From contig UQUU01000003.1 of NCBI GenBank assembly GCA_900544275.1, forward strand, positions 62,001 to 126,000: 64,000 nucleotides of DNA, given 5' to 3'. Origin of the DNA: an uncultured Succiniclasticum sp. Its GTDB lineage: Bacteria; Bacillota; Negativicutes; Acidaminococcales; Acidaminococcaceae. Both the position numbers and the translations under genes were made by a program. Positions 33,854 through 42,036 of this stretch are shown in pieces (position 1 is the stretch's first letter; every line of letters begins with the position of its first letter). Below the pieces are notes generated by a model. The model was not told the DNA's origin, ran no database searches, and saw only the letters and a program-made list of their open reading frames with translations.

Positions 33854-35536
33854 TTAATTCCCTCTTTTTGCAGAGAGTCCAGCTTCAGGGTTTGTAGTTT
33901 GTCGATTGGTTTTCCGCAGGGTTTCACCTAAGTTTCGCACATCTTCAGCGGTTTCGGTTTTCGTAAGTACATAGAGGAAATCCCCGGCGTGGATCGTAGT
34001 GTTCCCATCCGGCACCAGCTGTTCTGATCCTCGTTTAATGTCTACCAGTAATGTATGTTCCGGCCAGGGAACATCTTTTACTTTTTTATTTTCTATCAGA
34101 CTGCCGCTGTTGACAGGAACTTCTATAATATCGCGTTGTTCTTTTACTATCTCGGGCTCCGGCGTGGAATGACTGCGTATGGTTTTGAAAAGCAGAGCTT
34201 CATAAATCGGTTGTCCGCCTAATAATTGCGCCACAACATAGGCGATGGCAGAGGCGATGCCCAAAATCATCAGGTGAGAAAAACTGCCTGTCATCTCGCT
34301 GATTAAAACGGTACCGGTAATAGGTGCCCGTACCGAAGCAGAAAAGAAGGCAACCATTGCTAATACGATTACATTGGGAGCATGATTTACCGCAATTAAT
34401 TGCATAGAGAGCATGATGTTTGCACAAATCCCGCCCATTAGAGCTCCCAGAACCAACATAGGGAGAAAAAAACCTCCGGGTACGCCGGTGCCGTAGCTGA
34501 TCAAAGTAAAAATAAACTTTCCTGCAAATAATACTAAAAGGAGCCGTAAAGGAAGATCTTTCAGAGCCAGTTCGTTGACTAATTCGTTGCCGCCTCCCAA
34601 CACTTGAGGGAGCAGGAAACCTAACATTCCGGCACAAAGGAGCGAAAACAGAATCTTTATATAAAGGTTTCTGAAAATCGGCAAGCCGTAAAATTTTTCT
34701 GTATTGAGCAAACTCTTATTAAATAGCACTCCGCCGATCGCCGCTATTACAGAAATCACGATTGCATAAAGCAAATGCTTGTCCAGGGGAAAAGGCGGCA
34801 GTCCGTAAAAGCTGAAAACAAAATCGCGGCCGAACAGCATGCGGGAAATAAAAGTTGCCGTAAGGGAGGCTGCCATGGCGGGCAACAATACTACTGCTGA
34901 AAAATTGCGGTGCAGCTCTTCCAGTGAAAACATAACTCCGGCCAGTGGCGCGTTAAATGCGGCGGCCAGACCGGCGCTGGCGCCGCTGGTAATCAAATAA
35001 CGTTCTTCCAGGCGGGTACGATTTAAAAGTCGGCTGAAACCCTGGGCGGCGACAGCGCCCAATTGGATGGAAGGCCCTTCTCGTCCTAATGACAGCCCTG
35101 CTCCCAAACCAATTACACCGCTTGTCAGTTTGACCCAGAGAATACGCAACCAATTCATACGCATAAACCCCAAGATTACGCCTTTTACCTGAGGAATACC
35201 AGAGCCGCCTGCCATGGGTTCGTATTTGGTCAATTTATATAGCAGTCCGCTGATTGCGGCAAGCGCCACAAACCAGCTAAGCGTATATGTGATTGGCAGT
35301 TGTGTTAAATTTTCGTATAAAACAAGTCTCCAGGACTCGGCCTGTGCAAGAAGATAACGGAATAAGCTGATTACAAGACCGGAAAAAACACCAACCATAA
35401 TGCCTTCCCAAAAAAGTTTGAATTGGAAACTCTGCCAATTATTTAGTGAGGAATAGGTTTTCATTACCTGGGAGGTGCTATTTTTCTTATGTTGTTGATT
35501 GTACTTAGTAAGAAGAGCAGTAAAATGCTTCTCCAT
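33854..35536 (-). CDS. ClC-family chloride channel/H+-Cl- exchanger with TrkA-C domain
   Basis: A 560-residue inner-membrane protein. The three ClC selectivity signatures are visible: GSGIPQVKG, GREGPSIQLG and GVPGGFFLPML. About ten hydrophobic segments span residues 40-450. Residues 470-545 form a TrkA-C-like regulatory domain (LIENKKVKDVPWPEHTLLVDI) that typically binds a nucleotide ligand. Glu of GREGP suggests a H+/Cl- exchanger, which in gut bacteria helps acid resistance, but that is family knowledge only. Start at 35536 has AAAGGGG 9 bases upstream. Confidence 0.92.
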   Translation of the reverse strand: MEKHFTALLTKYNQQHKKNSTSQVMKTYSSLNNWQSFQFKLFWEGIMVGVFSGLVISLFRYLLAQAESWRLVLYENLTQLPITYTLSWFVALAAISGLLYKLTKYEPMAGGSGIPQVKGVILGFMRMNWLRILWVKLTSGVIGLGAGLSLGREGPSIQLGAVAAQGFSRLLNRTRLEERYLITSGASAGLAAAFNAPLAGVMFSLEELHRNFSAVVLLPAMAASLTATFISRMLFGRDFVFSFYGLPPFPLDKHLLYAIVISVIAAIGGVLFNKSLLNTEKFYGLPIFRNLYIKILFSLLCAGMLGFLLPQVLGGGNELVNELALKDLPLRLLLVLFAGKFIFTLISYGTGVPGGFFLPMLVLGALMGGICANIMLSMQLIAVNHAPNVIVLAMVAFFSASVRAPITGTVLISEMTGSFSHLMILGIASAIAYVVAQLLGGQPIYEALLFKTIRSHSTPEPEIVKEQRDIIEVPVNSGSLIENKKVKDVPWPEHTLLVDIKRGSEQLVPDGNTTIHAGDFLYVLTKTETAEDVRNLGETLRKTNRQTTNPEAGLSAKRGN

Positions 35537-35598
35537 AAAAAATCCCCTTTGAAAAATTTCTGACTTACCGATAAAATAATATTTTTATAATGCATTTT

Positions 35599-35627
35599 AT
35601 TATAACACTACTTTGTCGTAATTTCAT
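35599..35627 (-). promoter_or_regulatory. Promoter of the ClC gene
   Basis: On the minus strand an extended -10 TGTTATAAT (TATAAT at 35599-35604) with ATGAAA 17 bases upstream as a weak -35. Confidence 0.55.
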
Positions 35628-35668
35628 AAAAATAGAGAAACTGCAGTTCCTTTCCTGATTTCCTTTGT

Positions 35669-35722
35669 TATAAAAAGTCGACTGCAGCTAAAACAGTTTT
35701 GCTTCGTCTTAGTGCAGCCGAC
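35669..35722 (-). terminator. Terminator after the first BASS gene
   Basis: GTCGGCTGC and GCAGTCGAC (one mismatch) close a hairpin, followed on the minus strand by TTTTTAT. It lies about 85 bp beyond the gene at 35806-36810. Confidence 0.65.
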
Positions 35723-35805
35723 CTGATTTTCCGATGTGTAGAGAACTTATGTGATGATTATACGATCAGCAGAAATATTTTTTTGAATAAAGACGTAAGT
35801 ACGTT

Positions 35806-36810
35806 TTATTCGAGAATACCGGTTTGTTTGTCCAGAGGGATTACTTCCGTATTTTCCTTGTCAAAGCGAGGATTCAGATAGTTGACGTAAATCCAGGCCA
35901 TGATGCTGCCGGCAATATTCTGCCAGCTGCTGAATAAGGCGCCTGGTACAGTAGCGCCCGGTAATGCGGCAAAATGGGTTTTGGCGAGTCCTGCTGCCAA
36001 ACCGGAGTTTTGCATACCTACCTCAACAGACAGGGCAATGCATTTTTTCCAACTCATGCCTGTCGCAAGACCGGCGGCAAAACCCAAAGCGGAACCAAGC
36101 AGGTTATGCAGAAAAACAACGGCGATCACTGTACTAGAGGATGTGATGATCGCGTTGCGGCTTGCGCCTGCCAAACCGGCAATCAGTAAGGAAATGCAGA
36201 GGCAGGAAAGCGCAGGCAGATATACTTTGCCCTTTTCACAAAGTACCGGGAAATAATAACGAATCGCTACACCTAATGCAATCGGTACGATGACGATTTG
36301 AATAATGCTCCAAAACATTGCGACAGGGCTGAAATCAATTCGCTGCCCAATGATTAAATACGTAAGGAACGGTGTCATAATAGGAGAGATCAGAGTGGAT
36401 ACACTGGTCATGGTAACGGACAGGGCCAAATCTCCCTTGCTGATGAAAGTGATTACGTTAGAGGCTGTTCCACCGGGGCAGGTGGCTACCAGGACAACAC
36501 CTACAGTCAAAGCCGGGCTGAGAGAAAACAGGGTACAAAGCAGGTAAGCTAAAAGGGGCATGATGGTGTATTGTGCCAATGCACCCAGAAAAACATCGCG
36601 GGGACGCTGCAAAATAAGAATAAAATCCTTGATCTGCATGGTGGTGCCCATACCGAACATAATAACACCCAGCATAAAACTTAGAATACTGAAGCCGGAA
36701 ATTTTACCCAGGACCCAGGTAAAGGCAGGAGGATAAGTCATACCTCCTATAAAAAACAGCAAAATAACAACGCCGAAATATTTACCTACCAGTTCACAAA
36801 GCTTTTTCAT
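35806..36810 (-). CDS. BASS-family Na+-dependent organic anion transporter 1
   Basis: A 334-residue inner-membrane protein with about ten hydrophobic segments. It has the bile acid:Na+ symporter family marks LATCPGGTASNVITFISKGDLALSVTM-like (VVLVATCPGGTASNV) and EVGMQNSGLAAGLA. Bacterial homologues import organic acids such as pantoate or pyruvate with Na+. ATG 36810 is preferred for GGGAGGAG upstream; the frame extends to 36888 without support. It follows a paralogous gene on the same strand, and its own 205-base leader carries a terminator hairpin, so expression is probably attenuated. Confidence 0.9.
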   Translation of the reverse strand: MKKLCELVGKYFGVVILLFFIGGMTYPPAFTWVLGKISGFSILSFMLGVIMFGMGTTMQIKDFILILQRPRDVFLGALAQYTIMPLLAYLLCTLFSLSPALTVGVVLVATCPGGTASNVITFISKGDLALSVTMTSVSTLISPIMTPFLTYLIIGQRIDFSPVAMFWSIIQIVIVPIALGVAIRYYFPVLCEKGKVYLPALSCLCISLLIAGLAGASRNAIITSSSTVIAVVFLHNLLGSALGFAAGLATGMSWKKCIALSVEVGMQNSGLAAGLAKTHFAALPGATVPGALFSSWQNIAGSIMAWIYVNYLNPRFDKENTEVIPLDKQTGILE

Positions 36811-37015
36811 AATGCGTCTCCTCCCTGCAAATTGCAGACTTTGCCGGGAGCGGGGCATAAAAAATGCGCACCCGTGACAGATGCGCATTGATATACACGT
36901 AGCGTCTCGTCCCGGTCATTTCAGATCCAAGCGATTTTTGACAGTTTTCAGGAAAACAAAGCAGTTGTTTCGGTAAGACTCTTTTAAAAGATATCTTCCG
37001 GTCTGCAAGTGTCCC
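36811..37015 (-). promoter_or_regulatory. Structured leader/attenuator upstream of BASS gene 1
   Basis: The predicted transcript begins near 37015. CACGT near its 5' end can pair with ACGTG about 130 bases later, closing a domain that contains GCAG/CTGC and further small stems. This is followed by a perfect terminator hairpin (36858-36889) and then the GGGAGGAG start site. The arrangement is that of a riboswitch or other transcription attenuator. The motif does not match the riboswitch consensus sequences I know, and it differs from T-box, TPP, SAM-I, cobalamin and guanidine-I. Confidence 0.5.
36858..36889 (-). terminator. Attenuator-type terminator in the BASS 1 leader
   Basis: On the minus strand AATGCGCA and TGCGCATT form a perfect 8-bp stem with an 11-base loop, followed by TTTTAT, about 50 bases upstream of the start codon. 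Confidence 0.8.
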
Positions 37016-37021
37016 CACGTG

Positions 37022-37050
37022 ATAATAACAAAAAAACGAATTTAATGCAA
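37022..37050 (-). promoter_or_regulatory. Promoter of BASS gene 1
   Basis: On the minus strand TTGCAT (37045-37050), 17-base spacer, TATTAT (37022-37027). It sits in the gap after the second BASS gene, so the two genes are separately transcribed. Confidence 0.75.
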
Positions 37051-37084
37051 GAGAAAATTCATCTGTAGATTTTACGATAAAAGA

Positions 37085-38098
37085 TTATTTTGCCAAAGGC
37101 ATGGTTTCAAGTCCCGGCTTTTCGACTTGTACCGCGTCATAATCCGGGTCAAATTTGGGATTAAATACGTTTACATAGAGCCAGGCCAGTACGGCTCCGG
37201 AAATATTATGCCAGGCGCTGAATATAGCTCCCGGAGCTGCGGCTAAAGGCATTGCCGCAAAATGGGCTTTGGCCAGGCCGACGGCCAGACCGGAATTTTG
37301 CATACCTACCTCGATGGATAATGCCACAGCTTTTTTCCAGCTCATCCCTGCGAAATGGGCAATCAGGAAGCCCAGGGCATAACCCAGGCAATTATGCAGA
37401 ATTACTACTAAAATAATAATACTGGAAGCTGCTAAAATAGCATTGCGGCTTACGGCAATAACACCGGCAATAATCAGAGAGATTGCGATGGAGGAAACTG
37501 CCGGAAGGTAGTCCTGTGCGACAGCGGCGAGTTTTGGCAGGAACTGTTTTACCGCTAAACCAAGAGCAATCGGGATGATAACGATTTGTACAATGGAAAA
37601 GAACATTCCTACAGGGTCAAAATTAATACGCTGGCCAATCAACAGATAGGTGATCATAGGAGTTAAAATAGGAGAAAGAAGTGTAGATACCATCGTCATA
37701 GTTACGGATAAAGCTACATCGCCTTTGCTCATAAAAGTGATCACATTGGAAGAAGTACCGCCCGGGCAAGTGCCGACCAAGACAACGCCTACGGTCAGGG
37801 CCGGGTCCAAATTAAAAAATACAGCGAGAAGATACGCTAAAAAAGGCATAACGAAATATTGTGCAATAGAGCCCAGGAATACGTCGAAAGGACGCTTTAA
37901 AATGAGTCCGAAGTCTTTTAGATTTAAGGTTGTGCCCATGCCGAACATCACGATACCCAGCATACATGCCAAAACGGATACGCCGCCCACTTTGCCTACG
38001 ACCCATTTCCAATAGTCAGGGGTAGTAAGGCCCAGGATCAGAAAAACAATGGCAATGATACCAAAATATTTTCCAATCGCCGCACATAAACTTTTCAT
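37085..38098 (-). CDS. BASS-family Na+-dependent organic anion transporter 2
   Basis: A 337-residue paralogue of the preceding BASS protein, over 60% identical by eye, with VVLVGTCPGGTSSNVITFMSKGD-like and EVGMQNSGLAVGLAKAHFAAM segments (only the first halves quoted). About ten membrane segments. The two genes are a tandem duplication with different leaders. Substrate unknown; the BASS group includes pantoate, pyruvate and bile acid transporters. Start at 38098 with GAAAGAGG about 9 bases upstream. Confidence 0.9.
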   Translation of the reverse strand: MKSLCAAIGKYFGIIAIVFLILGLTTPDYWKWVVGKVGGVSVLACMLGIVMFGMGTTLNLKDFGLILKRPFDVFLGSIAQYFVMPFLAYLLAVFFNLDPALTVGVVLVGTCPGGTSSNVITFMSKGDVALSVTMTMVSTLLSPILTPMITYLLIGQRINFDPVGMFFSIVQIVIIPIALGLAVKQFLPKLAAVAQDYLPAVSSIAISLIIAGVIAVSRNAILAASSIIILVVILHNCLGYALGFLIAHFAGMSWKKAVALSIEVGMQNSGLAVGLAKAHFAAMPLAAAPGAIFSAWHNISGAVLAWLYVNVFNPKFDPDYDAVQVEKPGLETMPLAK

Positions 38099-38253
38099 GC
38101 TAAAACCTCTTTCCTAAGTAAAATACGGCGGCTTTGTATTGCCGGGAGAAGGATGCCGCATAGCCTGATCCCGTTTCTGTATGTACAACCGCAAATAAGC
38201 AAACGTAAAATCGGCCCTGTGTAGAGTAAGGGCCGGTGTATTTTTGGTGTGTA
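38099..38253 (-). promoter_or_regulatory. Structured leader of BASS gene 2
   Basis: The leader of about 155 bases holds CGGCCCT/AGGGCCG (38212-38235) followed by ATTTTA, and a TGCGGC/GCCGCC hairpin followed by TATTTTA nearer the gene. The segment CTCCCGGCAA is shared with the leader of BASS gene 1, suggesting partial common origin. Confidence 0.4.
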
Positions 38254-38259
38254 AGGTGA

Positions 38260-38288
38260 ATTATAAGCATAAGTTTTTTAAAATACAA
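38260..38288 (-). promoter_or_regulatory. Promoter of BASS gene 2
   Basis: On the minus strand TTGTAT (38283-38288), 17-base spacer, TATAAT (38260-38265). Confidence 0.75.
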
Positions 38289-38399
38289 GCATTTTTGTAA
38301 TATTTGAAGAGAAAACCGATGAAAAAATGAAAAAATGAACGGAGATTGTAAAATATGAAACGAGAATTGTGTTATACTATTCCCAAAGGGGCTGGAGAT

Positions 38400-39023
38400 A
38401 TGAACATAATTATTGCTAAAAATATTCGGACGGAAAAAACTATCCGGAAAAGCCGTTTTATCTGTTCTTTGCAAAGGGCGGAATCAGAGGAAGAAGCAAA
38501 GTCTTTTATTAAAGATATAAAAAAAGAGTATTGGGATGCGACGCATAATTGCAGTGCTTACATTATTGATGAACAGCAGCAGCGATCCAATGATGACGGG
38601 GAACCGTCCGGCACGGCCGGTATACCTATGCTGGAAGTCTTACGTAAACAGCAGGTAGTACAGGTCGCAGCGGTTGTAACAAGATATTTTGGCGGCGTTA
38701 AGTTAGGGGCCGGAGGGTTGATACGAGCTTATTCCGGAGCTGTTGCTCAGGCTCTTGCAGAGGCAGGGCTTGCGAAAAAAGTAAAATCTGGCCTCTATGT
38801 GTATAAATGCAGCAATCTCGCTGCAGGGAAATTGCAAAATTTACTTTACCGTCAATCTTTATTTACGCTTGTTTCTGTTGAATATGGAAATGAAGTTGCG
38901 TTTACGTTGCAAATGGAGGAGAAAAACCTGTCGGCAGCACAGGCGTGGTTGACAGATGCTTTGCAAAAACAAACGGAACTGCAGAAAGTCGGAGAGACGT
39001 TTAAAGAGGTATTGTTAAGGTAA
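38400..39023 (+). CDS. YigZ/IMPACT-family protein
   Basis: A 207-residue protein of usual length for this family. The N-terminal IMPACT domain has KSRFICSLQRAESEEEAK, ATHNCSAYII, DDGEPSGTAG and VVTRYFGGVKLGAGGLIRAY; the C-terminal 65 residues form a DUF1949-type ferredoxin-like domain. Its cellular role is poorly defined; bacterial homologues have been linked to ribosome or peptide handling. ATG 38400 is preferred with GCTGGAG upstream; a frame from 38355 is longer than the family. Confidence 0.93.
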   Translation: MNIIIAKNIRTEKTIRKSRFICSLQRAESEEEAKSFIKDIKKEYWDATHNCSAYIIDEQQQRSNDDGEPSGTAGIPMLEVLRKQQVVQVAAVVTRYFGGVKLGAGGLIRAYSGAVAQALAEAGLAKKVKSGLYVYKCSNLAAGKLQNLLYRQSLFTLVSVEYGNEVAFTLQMEEKNLSAAQAWLTDALQKQTELQKVGETFKEVLLR

Positions 39024-39038
39024 AATGCTTGACGTGTA

Positions 39039-39047
39039 TGTTATAAT
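39039..39047 (+). promoter_or_regulatory. Extended -10 promoter candidate for znuACB
   Basis: TGTTATAAT provides an extended -10 element; no good -35 is present. An imperfect inverted repeat AGATAT-8-ATATCT within 39057-39086 covers the predicted start and could be a Zur-type operator. Confidence 0.45.
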
Positions 39048-39125
39048 AAAAACGATAGACAGATATTTAAAAACATATCTTTGTCTGTCAATTATAAGTT
39101 TGTATTGAGAAGTGTCTATGGGATT

Positions 39126-39163
39126 GGGTGCTCGCGAATCGCGGGCACCCTGTTTCTGTTTTT
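39126..39163 (+). terminator. Terminator upstream of znuA
   Basis: GGGTGC-CGCG and CGCG-GCACCC form a strong stem followed by a T-rich tract TGTTTCTGTTTTT. It lies between the candidate promoter and znuA, so it ends yigZ transcription or acts as an attenuator in the znu leader. Confidence 0.75.
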
Positions 39164-39218
39164 AGAGATAATTGTTTATATAGGCACATGCTCATATAAA
39201 AAGAAAAGGAGAAAAAGC

Positions 39219-40274
39219 ATGTTAAGAAAAGTACTTTGTTTGGTATTGAGCGTTTTCTGCGTTGTAGCCTTTGTGGGCTGTGGGGGGAAGTCCGCGTCTT
39301 CGACAAAAGAGAAAAAACTGGAAGTGATGGCCAGCTTTTACCCCATCGCAGAATTTACCCGTCAGGTGGGCGGAAGCCATGTGACGGTGAATACCATGAT
39401 TCCTGATGGTGTGGAACCCCACGATTGGGAACCGACAGCGAAAGATATAGAAAAATTGGGAAAATCCGCTATTTTCTTTTATAATGGTGGTGTGGAGCCC
39501 TGGGCCGAAAAGGCAATCGCTGCACTGGGGGAGAAAAAGATCACCGGTGTGGAGGTCGCTCATAGCTTGATGACCGAAATATTCCATGAAGAGCACGAGG
39601 AAGATTCGGATCATCACGATGCGAAAGAACAGCATGAAGAAAAGATGCATCATGATGCTGAGGATAAGCATGACGCAAAAGACCGGCACGAAGAAAAAGA
39701 ACACCGGGAAGATAAAGCGACTTCTGCCGGACACCATCATCAGCATAATGGGCAGGATCCCCATGTATGGGTCAGTCCTAAACAGGCAATGGAAGAGGTA
39801 AAAATTATCGCTGTGGAATTAGGTAAAAAAGATCCGGCTCATAAAGCGGATTATGATAAAAATGCCGAAGCATATCTAAAAAAATTGTCTGATCTGGATA
39901 AACAACTGCAAGACCTGGGGAAAGTGGCTAAACGCAAAGAATTTGTAACAACGCATGCGGCCTTCAGCTATCTGGCCAAGGACTATGGCTTTACACAGCT
40001 TTCTATAATGGGCTTGAGTCCGGATGCGGAACCGGCGCCGAAAGATATGACAAACCTGGTTAATTTAATCAGGGAAAAAGGTATTAAGGTCGTATTTTTT
40101 GAGACCCTGGTTTCTCCGAAAGTTGCGCAGACAATTGCGAAAACGGCAGGAGTTTCCACCCTGGTATTGAATCCTTTGGAAGGCTTGACCGCTGAAGAAA
40201 AGAAGGCCGGAGCCGATTATATCAGTGTGATGCAGGAAAATATCAACAATCTGAAAAAGGCATTGGCAGAGTAG
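39219..40274 (+). CDS. znuA: Zinc ABC transporter substrate-binding lipoprotein ZnuA
   Basis: A 351-residue cluster-9 metal-binding protein. The lipobox is FVGC near residue 20. Ligand regions are GVEPHDWEPT (His), the His in THAAFSYLAKDYG and the C-terminal Asp/Glu region. Between residues 115 and 175 there is a long His/Asp/Glu-rich loop, the hallmark of zinc rather than manganese binding members. AAAGGAG lies 7 bases before ATG 39219. It heads znuA-znuC-znuB for high-affinity zinc uptake. Confidence 0.94.
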   Translation: MLRKVLCLVLSVFCVVAFVGCGGKSASSTKEKKLEVMASFYPIAEFTRQVGGSHVTVNTMIPDGVEPHDWEPTAKDIEKLGKSAIFFYNGGVEPWAEKAIAALGEKKITGVEVAHSLMTEIFHEEHEEDSDHHDAKEQHEEKMHHDAEDKHDAKDRHEEKEHREDKATSAGHHHQHNGQDPHVWVSPKQAMEEVKIIAVELGKKDPAHKADYDKNAEAYLKKLSDLDKQLQDLGKVAKRKEFVTTHAAFSYLAKDYGFTQLSIMGLSPDAEPAPKDMTNLVNLIREKGIKVVFFETLVSPKVAQTIAKTAGVSTLVLNPLEGLTAEEKKAGADYISVMQENINNLKKALAE

Positions 40275-40330
40275 TTCCGGCCTAAAATAATGCTGTCAGA
40301 AAAGACATAAAAGAAAGCAGGGAGAATATC

Positions 40331-41041
40331 ATGCAGTTAGTCGCTCTTAAAAATCTGGGCTTCAGCTTTGGTGAAGGTTGGATTTTTCGCAATTTAAATC
40401 TGGAAATACAACAAGGCGATTTTATTGCAGTCATTGGGGCGAACGGAGCGGGGAAAAGTACGTTGTTACGCGTTATCGCCCACATCCTCCCGGCTACAGA
40501 AGGAGACGTTTTTTTGTTTGGGGAATCTTTACAGAGGTTTAGAAACTGGAAGAAGATAGGTTATGTACCGCAAAATCCGGCGCGGCAGCAAAATAGTTTT
40601 CCCATCAGCGTACGAGAAGTCGTTCAATTAGGAAGATTGGATGGCAGCAGCGTTTTTAAGCGTTTTAACAGTGACGATCACAGAGCGGTTGATGAGATTA
40701 TGCAGAAGTTTGGTTTGGAAGAGTTCTCGCACCGAAAGGTGGGGGAACTTTCCGGTGGGCAGCAACAACGCGTGTTTCTGGCTCGGGCAATGGTTAACGA
40801 TCCGGACATTTTGTTGTTGGATGAACCGGCCACCGGTGTGGATACAGATGCAAAAGCTGTCCTCTACCAGATGCTTGGGAAATTGAATCAGCAGGGCAAA
40901 ACAATTATTATGGTGTCTCATGATCTGGATCTGGCAGATCAGTATGCCAGGAAAGCGTTATGTCTTGACCAGGGGTTATGTTTTTGGGGTAATATGCATG
41001 ATGCGCTGAAGCATCGGCATAAGCATGGTTATTTTTATTAA
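40331..41041 (+). CDS. znuC: Zinc ABC transporter ATP-binding protein ZnuC
   Basis: A 236-residue ABC ATPase with Walker A GANGAGKST, signature LSGGQQQR and Walker B ILLLDEPATGVD, and the H-loop in MVSHDLD. Length and the position between znuA and znuB support the assignment. AGGGAG precedes the ATG. Confidence 0.94.
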   Translation: MQLVALKNLGFSFGEGWIFRNLNLEIQQGDFIAVIGANGAGKSTLLRVIAHILPATEGDVFLFGESLQRFRNWKKIGYVPQNPARQQNSFPISVREVVQLGRLDGSSVFKRFNSDDHRAVDEIMQKFGLEEFSHRKVGELSGGQQQRVFLARAMVNDPDILLLDEPATGVDTDAKAVLYQMLGKLNQQGKTIIMVSHDLDLADQYARKALCLDQGLCFWGNMHDALKHRHKHGYFY

Positions 41042-41214
41042 AAAAGCCCTGAGAAAAGAGCTTTTCCACGCTGTTATTCGAAAGCGGAACTCGATTTGGA
41101 ATTCAATTTTTGTAAGTGAATCTTAGTGCAGAGAAAATGAAGAAACACCTCGGACAAAGTGTAAGGCTGGTTATTTGCAGTAAGTTTTGCAATACGTAAA
41201 GAGAAAGAGTGCGA

Positions 41215-42018
41215 ATGATGGAAATTTTCCTGATGGATTTTATGCAGCGAGCCTGGTTGGCCGGCCTTATTATGGCTGTAATCTGCCCCCTCATCGGCAG
41301 TTTTCTGGTCTTACGCCATCAGTCTATGATCGGAGACGGATTAGGGCATATTGCTTTTGCCGGGGTAGCGGGGGGGGCTTTATTAGGGACACAGCCTGTT
41401 CTTTCCGCGGCGGCGGTTACTGTAATCGGCGCAGTTTTAATTGAAAAGGTCCGGACCCGAATGCACGACTATGCGGACATGATCCTTGCGCTCTTTTTTT
41501 ATGCGGGAATGGGATTTGCAGTGATATTCACCAGTTTGAATCATAGCGGCAGTTTTAATCTGAGCAGCTTTTTATTTGGTAGTTTGATGACAATCTCGCA
41601 AGCGGATCTATATATTGTGGCCGCACTGGGCATCTTTATTATTATTTTTATTCTTGCCTTATACAGACCGCTGCAATATTTGGCTTATGACGAGGTGTCG
41701 GCCAAAGTGGCCGGGCTTCCGGCAGACACCTTGAACTTGTGGCTCAGTGTGTTGACCGCCTTAACTGTTGCGCTTTCCATGCGCGTGGTAGGGATTTTAT
41801 TAGTTTCTGCCATGATGGTGATTCCTGTGGCGTGTGCCTTACAATGGTCCCGCAGCTTTTCCGGAACGATGCTGAGGGGCGTTGGCTTTGCTTTATTTTC
41901 TGTGACTCTGGGGATGTTTTTGTCTTATGAGCTTAACCTGGCTCCGGGAGGGACCATCGTATTGGTAGGTGCCGGTTGCTTTCTTTTCAGTATGCTATAT
42001 ACTATAAACAAGAAGTAA
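41215..42018 (+). CDS. znuB: Zinc ABC transporter permease ZnuB
   Basis: About 267 residues, with eight or so hydrophobic segments, of the ABC-3 (metal) permease family. GSFLVLRHQSMIGDGLGHIAFAGVA near the N-terminus and the AKVAGLP and GGTIVLVGA segments fit. ATG 41215 or 41218 is favoured over a GTG at 41209 that overlaps the AGAGAAAGAG site. It completes the zinc transporter. Confidence 0.92.
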   Translation: MMEIFLMDFMQRAWLAGLIMAVICPLIGSFLVLRHQSMIGDGLGHIAFAGVAGGALLGTQPVLSAAAVTVIGAVLIEKVRTRMHDYADMILALFFYAGMGFAVIFTSLNHSGSFNLSSFLFGSLMTISQADLYIVAALGIFIIIFILALYRPLQYLAYDEVSAKVAGLPADTLNLWLSVLTALTVALSMRVVGILLVSAMMVIPVACALQWSRSFSGTMLRGVGFALFSVTLGMFLSYELNLAPGGTIVLVGAGCFLFSMLYTINKK

Positions 42019-42036
42019 GAAGGATGGTGCTGCCCT

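Noticed and set aside
36901..37010. Known riboswitch classes in the BASS 1 leader (TPP, SAM-I, T-box, guanidine-I, cobalamin)
   Set aside because: The diagnostic conserved blocks of these classes are missing. The leader is reported only as an unclassified attenuator.
36794..37018. 74-codon ORF through the BASS gene 1 leader
   Set aside because: It starts at the predicted transcription start without a ribosome binding site and runs across the terminator hairpin into the next gene, so it is more likely leader RNA than a protein.
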